Shown: positions 42,865-50,846 of the stretch, in pieces
How positions within the stretch are numbered: the first letter of the stretch is position 1
How the letters are laid out: the number at the start of each line of letters is the position of its first letter
NCBI GenBank assembly: GCA_902769525.1
Contig: CACXPG010000001.1
Coordinates: forward strand, 215,827-279,826
Source: an uncultured Bacteroidia bacterium
Lineage (GTDB): Bacteria > Bacteroidota > Bacteroidia > Bacteroidales > UBA932
Direction of reading: 5' to 3'
Length of the DNA: 64,000 bases
Position numbers and translations under genes: made by a program
The notes under the pieces: model-generated
What the model was told of the DNA's origin: nothing
Seen by the model: the letters and a program-made list of their open reading frames with translations, nothing else
The model's database searches: none

Positions 42865-43494
42865 TCAATTGTGTCCGTTAAACATTTCCATGGAGACCAT
42901 ACCCTCCTCTTTGGATATGCCCTCTCTCTTGAAAACTTTTTTTATCGTGATGAAAACCACTTTTATGTCTACCCAAAGGCTGCAGTGGTCTACATACCAC
43001 ACGTCAAGCTTGAATTTCTCGGTCCAGCTGATGGCGTTCCTTCCGTGGCACTGGGCCCAGCCGCTTATGCCCGGCCTGACCTCGTGTCTTCTGGCCTGCT
43101 CGGGGCTGTACAGCGGAAGATACTGCACCAGAAGAGGGCGCGGCCCTATCAGCGACATGTCGCCCTTGAGCACGTTTATCAGCTGAGGAAGCTCGTCGAT
43201 GGAAGTGGAGCGGACGAACTTTCCGATTTTCGTGATCCTCTTCTCGTCAGGAAGCAGCCTGCCCTGGGCATCCCTCTCGTCTGACATGGTCTTGAACTTT
43301 ATGACTTTGAAGATTCTGGCGTTCTTCCCGGGCCTTTCCTGGAGGAAGAAAACTCCGGCTCCCTTGTTGGCAAAATGCAGCAGCACGATGAATATCAGAA
43401 GCAGCCAGCTCAGGCAAACCAGCACCAGCAGAGAGAAGAAAATATCCTCCACCCGCTTGAAGAAATTCTTGTATATGCCCCATCCCTTTTTCAT
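42865..43494 (-). CDS. Initiating sugar-phosphate transferase (WcaJ/PglC type)
   Basis: The start at 43494 (MKKGWGIYKNFFKRVEDIFF) is chosen because it follows the stop of the GT4 gene with a 4-bp ATGA overlap; the longer frame lies inside that gene. The 209-residue enzyme is the catalytic-only PglC form with one membrane-associated hairpin (FFSLLVLVCLSWLLLIFIVL). Family motifs are FQERPGKNARIF-like text, FKTMSDERD, STSIDELPQLINVLKGDMSL, GPRPLL and PGISGWAQCHGRN. It transfers a sugar phosphate to undecaprenyl phosphate and starts each repeat unit. The substrate may be the acylated amino sugar made nearby. Confidence 0.9.
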   Translation of the reverse strand: MKKGWGIYKNFFKRVEDIFFSLLVLVCLSWLLLIFIVLLHFANKGAGVFFLQERPGKNARIFKVIKFKTMSDERDAQGRLLPDEKRITKIGKFVRSTSIDELPQLINVLKGDMSLIGPRPLLVQYLPLYSPEQARRHEVRPGISGWAQCHGRNAISWTEKFKLDVWYVDHCSLWVDIKVVFITIKKVFKREGISKEEGMVSMEMFNGHN

Positions 43495-44630
43495 CCCAGT
43501 TTCTCCTTGTAAAACTCTCTGAGGCATTTCCACACGTAGCTGCGCTCGTAGCGGCTCGCTATAAGCTCCCTGGCGCAAGCGGCGGCGCTCTGCCTGAAGG
43601 CGCTGTCCTCAATCATCCTTTTCATCGCCGAGTAAAGTGCGTCGGCACTCTTGGACGGCACTGTCATCCCGTTTTTTCCGTCGATTATTATCTCGTTCGC
43701 CCCGTTTATGTCGGTGACAATGCTCGGGAGGCCAAGCGCCCCGGCCTCAATAACGGAGTTTGGAAAACCCTCCCTGTAACTCGGCAGCACAAAGCAGTCA
43801 GATGCCACATACCACGGCCTGACATCTTTCTGCAGACCGGCTTCCACTATGTTCGGGTTCTCCTCTATTTTCCTCGATGTTTCTGCCGATATAGGGTCTA
43901 TGCCGCTATCCCTGTCTCCTACAAGTATCAGTCTTGTGCAAGGAATCTCCTTGTTAAGGCGGCAGAAAGCCTCCACAAGCTCGTTGATGCCCTTGTCGGC
44001 GACCACTCTGCCCACAAAAACAAAGGTGAACAGATCTTCCTTCCTGATGCCCGAAGCCTCTGCCAAGACCTCCGGAGTGCGGTCATACACATCCAGGTCT
44101 ATGCCCCTAATGTTTCCGTAACCCAATACCTTAAGCGGCTTTCTGGTTATCTTGTTCTGCTGCAGGTCGTTCATTACTCCCTTGCCCTCCGGAATGATAT
44201 CAGTCGAGCACCAGCAGATAAACTTGTCAACTTTCTTGAGGACCCATCTGGCAAGGCCGGAAGCGGTAGGAAACGCAAGGCCGGTAAATGTGTGAACCCT
44301 GTGTTTGACACCCGTAAGCTTTGCCGCAAACTGCCCCAGTATGGCAGCCTTGTGCCCCATAGTGTGAACCATATCCGGCCTCTCTCTGCGGAAAACCATT
44401 ATAAGGCGGAAAAAAGTCACGATATCCTTGAAAGGAGCCATTCGCCTTGCTATCGGGACGGCCACGGTCTTTATCCCTTCTCTCTGCGCCACTTCGTCAA
44501 GGTCTTTTCCGGGAGAAGAAACCGCCACGATCTCGTACTCGTCTGAAAGGTTCCGGAAAAGGTCCTTGCAGAATACATTCAGAGAAACCGGAATGTTGGC
44601 CATCCTGATTATTTTCTTTTTTCCGCTCAT
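43491..44630 (-). CDS. Glycosyltransferase, GT4 family (first of the run)
   Basis: This 379-residue GT-B enzyme has an N-terminal acceptor lobe (MANIPVSLNVFCKDLF, HTMGHKAAILGQFAA) and a C-terminal donor lobe with FTFVFVGRVVADKGINELVE. The GT4 E-x7-E catalytic motif lies in PSYREGFPNSVIEAGALGLP. It is similar in type to the GalNAc- and Rha-type transferases of capsule loci, but the sugar is not predictable. It overlaps the neighbours on both sides by 4 bp, so translation is coupled. Confidence 0.9.
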   Translation of the reverse strand: MSGKKKIIRMANIPVSLNVFCKDLFRNLSDEYEIVAVSSPGKDLDEVAQREGIKTVAVPIARRMAPFKDIVTFFRLIMVFRRERPDMVHTMGHKAAILGQFAAKLTGVKHRVHTFTGLAFPTASGLARWVLKKVDKFICWCSTDIIPEGKGVMNDLQQNKITRKPLKVLGYGNIRGIDLDVYDRTPEVLAEASGIRKEDLFTFVFVGRVVADKGINELVEAFCRLNKEIPCTRLILVGDRDSGIDPISAETSRKIEENPNIVEAGLQKDVRPWYVASDCFVLPSYREGFPNSVIEAGALGLPSIVTDINGANEIIIDGKNGMTVPSKSADALYSAMKRMIEDSAFRQSAAACARELIASRYERSYVWKCLREFYKEKLG

Positions 44631-45712
44631 TTGAGAACCTCCTTGTAAACATTTTCATACGCGAGGGCCATCTTGCCAAAATCATATTCCTTAGCCCTTT
44701 CCAGACAGTCCCCGGCAACTTTTCTGGCATAGTCTCCGTCTGTCGAGACTTTCCTTATTTCTGCTGCAAGACCCTCTGCGTCACCCTCCCTGAAAAGAAT
44801 GCCGGCGCCCCTCACAATTTCCCTCAGCCCGTCAACGTCCGAAGCCAGGAACGGCTTGCCGACGGCCATTCCTTCTATGCTGGAAAGCGAAAGGCCTTCG
44901 TAGTGGGAACTCATCACAACAACATCCGCCGTCTTGAGTATTTCAGGAACATCTGTCCTCAGGCCGAAGAATTTCACGCGGCTTTCCACGGACAGTTCCT
45001 TTGCAAGAGACCTGACCTCTTCCATCCTTTCTCCGCCGCCCACAAGCCAGAGGATATAGTCATCGCCGAGAAGGGTCATAGCCCTTACCAGAGTATCCTG
45101 GTCTTTCTGAGGACGGAAAGCGGCCACCATAAGCACAACGCATCCAGGGCAGTCCTTTCTGAGTTCAGGAACGGGTTCAGCGGACACAAGACGGGAAATG
45201 TCCGCTCCGTTCTTTATTGTCTGGAGCCGGATTTTCCGGCTTCCAAGATGAGCGGCTAGGTTGTCGTAAGCCTGGTCGGAGATACAGATCGTCCTGGCGA
45301 ACTTTTTATACACCCACCTGTCTATCAGGCGGAAATACCATGTCCTGCGGCGGCCGGTGGTATTGTGCTCCGTATGAATATATTTTGTCTTGCCCCCTCC
45401 CAGAAGGAACCTTGACACTGCGGCAAAAATCTGCGGCGAGGAATTGTGTGTGTGCACTATGTCATATTTTCCGCCTTTTATCAAAGCCTTGAGACTTCTG
45501 AGCATTTTCAGCGAATACACGCTCTCCCCCATCCCGAAACTGTAAATCTTCACGCCCAGAGACTCCAGGTCCTTTTTGAAATCGGTCTCCACCCCGTCGA
45601 AAAGGGCGACATCAACCTGGTGCCCCCTTCCTTTCATGAATCCGGAAAGCTGCACCACGAGCTTTTCAGCTCCGCCCGTCCTCAGCGATGTTATAACATA
45701 CAGTATCTTCAT
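44627..45712 (-). CDS. Glycosyltransferase, GT4 family (second of the run)
   Basis: This 361-residue GT-B enzyme begins MKILYVITSLRTGGAEKLVV. The RTGGAEKLV segment is the typical N-terminal glycine loop. The donor lobe has VVLMVAAFRPQKDQDTLVRA and MSSHYEGLSLSSIEGMAVGK, which holds the E-x7-E motif. Its ATG is directly adjacent to the stop of the EpsG-type polymerase gene. The transferred sugar is unknown. Confidence 0.9.
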   Translation of the reverse strand: MKILYVITSLRTGGAEKLVVQLSGFMKGRGHQVDVALFDGVETDFKKDLESLGVKIYSFGMGESVYSLKMLRSLKALIKGGKYDIVHTHNSSPQIFAAVSRFLLGGGKTKYIHTEHNTTGRRRTWYFRLIDRWVYKKFARTICISDQAYDNLAAHLGSRKIRLQTIKNGADISRLVSAEPVPELRKDCPGCVVLMVAAFRPQKDQDTLVRAMTLLGDDYILWLVGGGERMEEVRSLAKELSVESRVKFFGLRTDVPEILKTADVVVMSSHYEGLSLSSIEGMAVGKPFLASDVDGLREIVRGAGILFREGDAEGLAAEIRKVSTDGDYARKVAGDCLERAKEYDFGKMALAYENVYKEVLK

Positions 45713-46831
45713 TTAATATCTTCCGGTAAGGTACCACATAAGTATAGTGAAGGCCAGATGGCCGACCAGAATAATTCCGACTTTAAGGCCCGGCTTGTCT
45801 TTCCATACAGGCATCACCAGCATAGGGTAAGCCAACACAACCGGATAGAGGAACCAGCTCAGGTAAGCGAACCTGTTGGAGAAGGCCGCCCTGATGACCA
45901 TTACCCAGAACGCGTTGGCGTAAATGTATGTTCCGAGCAGAATTGCATAAGTCTTCGTGTATATCTTGCGGCGGAATATCACATACCAGCCAAGCACCAC
46001 AGGCATAGACGAATACAGCAAAAAGTCCCATCTGAAAACGTCCCTCACCACAGCTTCGTCTACCGTATCTCCCGTTATATATGTGTTGAACCTCTCGTCA
46101 AACCCGAGACTTGAGAATATCTCTGAAATGGCGCCTCCGACGGTAAGGCTGACAGCGATGGAGGCTATCCAGAAATAGAACATCAGTTTAGGGTTACGGA
46201 TGAAGTAAGCGGCAACGGCTGCGGCAATAGGAAGTGCCATCGAGTGGTGCATGTTGTAAGAGAGAAAACTCAGCACCAGAAACGTCACTTTCTCCCAAGG
46301 CTTGTTCCCTTTCAGGTAACTCAGAGCAAGCATAAAGATGCTGCTGGCCGCTCCGTTTCGGATTCCGTTGACGCCGTAGGAGAAGAAAGAAAACGCTGTC
46401 AGGCAGAAAATTATCAGAGTGGCACTGTTCTCCTTCGAAAAACGCTTGCAGGCAAAATAAACCGGGACAATGTACAGGATCTCCACCAGAAGGAAGAATC
46501 CCTGCACGCTCATTATCTTGGAGCAGCCATACATCAGCATGTTGAACAGCCAGTCTCCGGTCGCGCTATCCGGCATCATAAGGTCATCTGCCATCAGCAT
46601 AAACACACCCGCATAAGTGGACGTGTCGCCGAAGGCCCTTCCGGAAATAGGCCTCAAACCCAGGAACAGAATAACAGCCAGAACAAGGATGGACAGAACG
46701 GTCATCGGCTTCTTCTTGTCCAGAAGAGTGTCTGTGTCCATAGGGTACAGGCGGTAGAAATGCACGATGGTAACCACCAGCATCACTGCAAGGAATATCG
46801 GATAATATAATAGCGCCTGCAAATTTCCCAT
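45713..46831 (-). CDS. EpsG-family polysaccharide polymerase (Wzy role)
   Basis: This 372-residue integral membrane protein has about ten hydrophobic segments (AVMLVVTIVHFYRLY, MTVLSILVLAVILFLGLRPI, LLVEILYIVPVYFACKRF, LIIFCLTAFSFFSYGVNGIR and others). It has the EpsG hallmarks FGDTSTYAGVF near the N-terminus and YGVNGIRNGAASSIFMLALS in the middle, then NMHHSMALPIA. These are the positions of the DT.xY and R-Q/N-xxA-H motifs of this polymerase family. It links the lipid-carried repeat units into the long chain at the outer face of the inner membrane. It is the only polymerase in the locus. Confidence 0.85.
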   Translation of the reverse strand: MGNLQALLYYPIFLAVMLVVTIVHFYRLYPMDTDTLLDKKKPMTVLSILVLAVILFLGLRPISGRAFGDTSTYAGVFMLMADDLMMPDSATGDWLFNMLMYGCSKIMSVQGFFLLVEILYIVPVYFACKRFSKENSATLIIFCLTAFSFFSYGVNGIRNGAASSIFMLALSYLKGNKPWEKVTFLVLSFLSYNMHHSMALPIAAAVAAYFIRNPKLMFYFWIASIAVSLTVGGAISEIFSSLGFDERFNTYITGDTVDEAVVRDVFRWDFLLYSSMPVVLGWYVIFRRKIYTKTYAILLGTYIYANAFWVMVIRAAFSNRFAYLSWFLYPVVLAYPMLVMPVWKDKPGLKVGIILVGHLAFTILMWYLTGRY

Positions 46832-46835
46832 TGTC

Positions 46836-48047
46836 TCAATCTATAAGCGTGTCTAGCGTCTTGACCTGGTCTTCGTTCGAATAACTGGAAACGGAAAGGT
46901 TTCTCTCTATTTTCTCCCTCAGGCCCGTGTCTTTTACAAACTCGGCGATGCCGCTGGCGCAAGACTCGTTGTCCAAAGGTACAATCTTTCCGTCTATTCC
47001 GTCAACCACCTGGGAGGATGCGGTCGGATAGGCGGTAACCACGACCGGCCTTCGGAGCATCTGCGCCTCCCTGACTGTCACCGAATTGCCTTCATATCTG
47101 GAAGGCTGGACATAAATGTCACAAGCCTTGATGTAAGGGTAAGGGTTGGTCTTCTTGCCCAGCAGGATGACATTGCCCTCCATTGCGCACTCGCCGATCT
47201 TTGAGCGAATGACTTCCTCTTCCGTTCCATAGCCGATGATATACCACTTCACTCTGCACCCTTTCTCCAGGATGCGGCGGCAGATATCGGGAACATTGTC
47301 GTAATTCTTGGCCCAGGAGTAGCGGCCTACAGAAAGCAGGTTCACGGTACCTTCCTCTTTCGGCATCTGAGTCAAGACTTCCTCTTCTGGAACAAGGGCC
47401 GAGCGGTCTTCCACGAATTTCTGCGGAAGGATGTTCTGCATCAGCACAATCTTGTCCTTCAAAGACGGGAACACTTTCAGAAAACCCTGAGTCACGGCAT
47501 CGGAGATAGAGATGATGTGGTCATATCCGCTCCATACCGGAAGTTCCATCTTCGGGTCGACGGCCACCTTGCTGTAGTCCGTGTGAATCCAGCATATCTT
47601 CTTCTTCGCCCGGACTTTTTCCAGCACTATGTTGTGTGGCTGGAGGAAACTTATCGCAAGGTCGTACTCCCCGAACTTTTCCAGGGAAGGAAGACTGGAT
47701 GCGGTGGAACGGGCCAATATCTGGTGGAAGGCGAAGTCGTCGGAAGGATTGTGTTTCTTCCTGTAGGCAAAGAACTTCAGCTTGGCTCTCAGGCGGGCCG
47801 TCGCAAGATTTAGATAGCCGTCTTTAACAGCTTGTTTTATCGGGCATTCCAGATGTGCGTACGCCCCGATTTCAGGAAGAAGGTTCACCTTGGAAGGAAT
47901 GTATTCCATAAGCTCACCCACGTGGCGGTAGACGAAAAGGTCAACGTCATACCTGGTATAGTCCAGAGAATGAAGCAGCCCCACGAGGCTGATTTCAGCC
48001 CCGCCGATCTCCATATAGTGGATTGCCATGAATATCCTTTTCTTCAT
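46836..48047 (-). CDS. Glycosyltransferase, GT4 family (third of the run)
   Basis: This 403-residue GT-B enzyme begins MKKRIFMAIHYMEIGGAEIS with the IGGAE loop. The donor lobe has NLLSVGRYSWAKNYDNVPDI and VQPSRYEGNSVTVREAQMLR, carrying the E-x7-E motif. A middle part KKICWIHTDYSKVAVDPKME resembles CgeB- or EpsF-type capsule enzymes. It sits 4 bp after the polymerase start side and 1 bp from the QueC-like gene, in the same operon. Confidence 0.9.
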   Translation of the reverse strand: MKKRIFMAIHYMEIGGAEISLVGLLHSLDYTRYDVDLFVYRHVGELMEYIPSKVNLLPEIGAYAHLECPIKQAVKDGYLNLATARLRAKLKFFAYRKKHNPSDDFAFHQILARSTASSLPSLEKFGEYDLAISFLQPHNIVLEKVRAKKKICWIHTDYSKVAVDPKMELPVWSGYDHIISISDAVTQGFLKVFPSLKDKIVLMQNILPQKFVEDRSALVPEEEVLTQMPKEEGTVNLLSVGRYSWAKNYDNVPDICRRILEKGCRVKWYIIGYGTEEEVIRSKIGECAMEGNVILLGKKTNPYPYIKACDIYVQPSRYEGNSVTVREAQMLRRPVVVTAYPTASSQVVDGIDGKIVPLDNESCASGIAEFVKDTGLREKIERNLSVSSYSNEDQVKTLDTLID

Positions 48048-48048
48048 C

Positions 48049-49311
48049 CTATCTGCCGGTCAGTTTCCTCTTGAGTATGCTCCAGAAGTTCTTCCTGTAG
48101 TATTTCTTTATTCCGTCTTTGTATGCCTTGTTAAAGTCGTATGTGGTGAACCAGTCCACGAAATCCTTCTCCTTGATGTTCTCGTAGTTCTCCTTCATCC
48201 TGGCCATTGTCGGCGGCCAGTAGCGGTCTCTTTCCTTCGGGAGTTCCCAAAGATACACGTTTTCCGGGGCGGCCTTGCTGTAGAAATCTTTCAGAGACCC
48301 TTTGATATCGAAGCCGAAGTCTCTCGGGTCGCCGCCCTCGGCAACTATCTGCACTACGCTGCGGAAGCATTTGTCGCACACGCAGCATTCGTGGTCCTTG
48401 AAAGAACACACGTGAAGCGGAAGAGCCTTGCCGTTCTTCTTGTGGTATTCAACCAGAAGCCTCACCTTCTCCAGACGGATAAGTTCAAAGCCGTCGTGAA
48501 GGGTGGTTCCGTTTTCCGCCCAGCTCCACTGGCTGTCCGTGGTGATGAACGAGGTGCAGTATCCCTGAATGCCCTTTCTGAAAGAGCTCGCGATGATTAT
48601 CCTGTCCAGGCCCTTTTCAAACGCCATCGGGATACCCATCGAGATGAAAGCCATTGAATGGAGAAGCCCATACCAGTAGTTGGTGTGGAGGGCCTTCTGG
48701 AAATCCTTGTCTATCTGCGCCAGGTTCAGCACCTTGAAAACGTCAGACCTTATGTGCCGCGGAGTCTTTCCGGCAACCGCGCAGAACTTTTTTGTGAACT
48801 GGTCGTCGTGGCGGTCCACCTTGTTGTCCTCAGCGATGTCGCCGAGCCAGCCGTAGATGTTCAGCACGTCGGTGATACTGTCTTCGTGACGGATAAAGGA
48901 AGACTGGCAGTCTATTCCGCCTCCGAAAAGAAGTAGGCTTTTTCCGGTCTTCGGGGTGGTGTTTTCCATAAAGCGGCAAGGCACCAGCTCTCCTTTGAGC
49001 GGAAGGTCCGAATGCATCTCCTGATAAGCCCTCTTGATCCTGAAGAAAGCCTCGTAGAAGGTCTTGTCCAGGTCGTTCACCCAGAGCTCTATGTCCGCCA
49101 GCCACATCAGGCCGGCCAGAGAGCCTATGAACGGAATGGAAAGAATGCTCTCGGGAACGCCGGACATGTCCGTGTCGTACTCAATTGTTATCTTATCCTT
49201 GGTGAAATACTTCTTGAGGGCATCTGCCGCACGGAACGGGTACTCCACCTTGTTGCCGCTTACGACAACCTTGTCCAGTATGAGATTCTTCAAAGTCACT
49301 GTGTTTTTCAT
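48049..49311 (-). CDS. QueC-like PP-loop protein of the capsule locus (putative)
   Basis: This 420-residue protein is not a standard capsule enzyme. A SLLLFGGGIDCQSSFIRHED segment (from about residue 125) looks like a PP-loop (SGGxDS-type) nucleotide-binding site with Ser replaced by Gly. A cysteine cluster C302-x6-CC-x-C-x2-C (ending CDKCFRSV) is laid out like the zinc-binding CxxC region of QueC. The order P-loop first, then cysteines, is also that of QueC. PP-loop enzymes activate substrates by adenylation, here perhaps a nucleotide sugar or acid. The family is not one that I recognise by name. It lies between a GT4 gene and the Wzx gene with 1-4 bp gaps. Confidence 0.5.
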   Translation of the reverse strand: MKNTVTLKNLILDKVVVSGNKVEYPFRAADALKKYFTKDKITIEYDTDMSGVPESILSIPFIGSLAGLMWLADIELWVNDLDKTFYEAFFRIKRAYQEMHSDLPLKGELVPCRFMENTTPKTGKSLLLFGGGIDCQSSFIRHEDSITDVLNIYGWLGDIAEDNKVDRHDDQFTKKFCAVAGKTPRHIRSDVFKVLNLAQIDKDFQKALHTNYWYGLLHSMAFISMGIPMAFEKGLDRIIIASSFRKGIQGYCTSFITTDSQWSWAENGTTLHDGFELIRLEKVRLLVEYHKKNGKALPLHVCSFKDHECCVCDKCFRSVVQIVAEGGDPRDFGFDIKGSLKDFYSKAAPENVYLWELPKERDRYWPPTMARMKENYENIKEKDFVDWFTTYDFNKAYKDGIKKYYRKNFWSILKRKLTGR

Positions 49312-50840
49312 ACCTGACTTCTTTTAAATTTCTTCTTGACAAAAGACAGAACCCATTGCCTCTTGCTCCTGTCAAGGCAGAAGAAATAGGTTCCCACGCT
49401 CAGCAAAACCGTGGAAATGGCCGCCGAAAGCAGCATCCTGAGCAGATTTGCCGGCAGGCTTCTCACGGAAAAATAGACGATGGCCATCGTGGCGGCTATC
49501 ACCAGCATCATCTTCACAACGCACACCACCAGACGGCGAAGGGAAAACTCCGGTATCAGCCTCTTGACCAGATACATTATTATCAGCGACAGGACAATGT
49601 TTATAAACACATTGCTCACATACGCCAGACTCACTATGTGCATCGTCCGGAACAGCAGATACACTATCAGCGGATTCAGGGTGAGCAATATGCCCGTGGA
49701 AAGGCTCGCCAGCTTCACTTTTCCGGTGGCGTGGACACTAATCAGGCACACCCTCCTTACCGTCTCGAACAGGATGGACATTATCATCAGGCGGCAGAAA
49801 ACGTCGCTCTGGTCCGGCACCTTTTCAAGCCAGATCCTCATCAGGGTCTTCACTTCAACGATTACCGGAATGGCGAACAGCGCGAAAAAGAAAAGGCTCA
49901 TCTGCATTCCCAGGAGCATGAACTCCTCGGACTTGTCCAGTTCTCTGGCTGCGTATGACTTTGTCACCGGCGGGCGGAATGCCATTATGGTGTTGCTGGA
50001 GAAAGAGCTTACCACGTTGCTGACCGTCACGGCGATGCTGGATGCCGCATTGTACACAAGGCCGAAGAAGTTGTTTATCAAAATGTTGACAACCTGCATG
50101 TTGAAAATCGCCCCGAAGTTGCCGAACATGTTGAAGCCAAAGAAAGACATTATCTCCTTTGACATCTGTTTTGATTTGCTGTGCGTATAGCGGCATTCTT
50201 CAAAATGCCTTACCGAATACCTGCGGTAAATATATCCCGTTATCACGGTTACCACCATCATCAGCACAGAATAGAAAATCAGCTTGTCCCACGGAGAGTG
50301 AACCAGAATGAAAACGATGGCCAGCTTCATCGTGACGTTGATTATGTCTATGTAGGCATATACGCCCATCTTCTCGTGAGCCACTATGCTGGCAACGTAA
50401 GGAACCTGTATTATGCTGACCATCACGGAAATTATGGCACACTGGTAAACCCAGTTGGCGGCCACCATCCTTTCCGCCGGAATCACCAGCTTGCTGTTGA
50501 CAAACCACAGTCCGGCCGTTTCCGCTATAATGAACACTATTACCGCTATCCAGATGTGGACAACCAGAGCCGAATCGAACATCGAGCTCAGGCCGGCCTT
50601 GTCGCCCTTGCCAAGCTCGAATGTCAGGAAACGGGACGTGGCGCCGCTCATCGTGGTGTTCAGAAAAGCCAGCATTCCCACAATTCCGCCAACCAGGCCG
50701 TAAACTCCAAAATCTTCCTCTCCGAGAACCTGCAGCACGACCCTGGATGTGTAGAACCCCACAACCATAGTCACCAGCATCCTCAGATACAGCATTATGG
50801 AATTTTTGGCCACCCGTTTGTTGTCGGAATCCTGAAGCAT
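49308..50840 (-). CDS. Wzx-type polysaccharide flippase
   Basis: This 510-residue membrane protein of the MOP/PST family has about 14 helices. The N-terminus SIMLYLRMLVTMVVGFYTSR and YGLVGGIVGMLAFLNTTMSG are typical of Bacteroidota O-antigen flippases. Further segments (FGFNMFGNFGAIFNMQVVNI, IPVIVEVKTLMRIWLEKVPD and the C-terminal IAATMAIVYFSVRSL) fit the same fold. It flips the undecaprenyl-linked repeat unit to the periplasm before polymerisation by the EpsG-type protein. It overlaps the QueC-like gene by 4 bp and follows the CapD-type gene by 6 bp. Confidence 0.9.
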   Translation of the reverse strand: MLQDSDNKRVAKNSIMLYLRMLVTMVVGFYTSRVVLQVLGEEDFGVYGLVGGIVGMLAFLNTTMSGATSRFLTFELGKGDKAGLSSMFDSALVVHIWIAVIVFIIAETAGLWFVNSKLVIPAERMVAANWVYQCAIISVMVSIIQVPYVASIVAHEKMGVYAYIDIINVTMKLAIVFILVHSPWDKLIFYSVLMMVVTVITGYIYRRYSVRHFEECRYTHSKSKQMSKEIMSFFGFNMFGNFGAIFNMQVVNILINNFFGLVYNAASSIAVTVSNVVSSFSSNTIMAFRPPVTKSYAARELDKSEEFMLLGMQMSLFFFALFAIPVIVEVKTLMRIWLEKVPDQSDVFCRLMIMSILFETVRRVCLISVHATGKVKLASLSTGILLTLNPLIVYLLFRTMHIVSLAYVSNVFINIVLSLIIMYLVKRLIPEFSLRRLVVCVVKMMLVIAATMAIVYFSVRSLPANLLRMLLSAAISTVLLSVGTYFFCLDRSKRQWVLSFVKKKFKRSQV

Positions 50841-50846
50841 CGGTCT

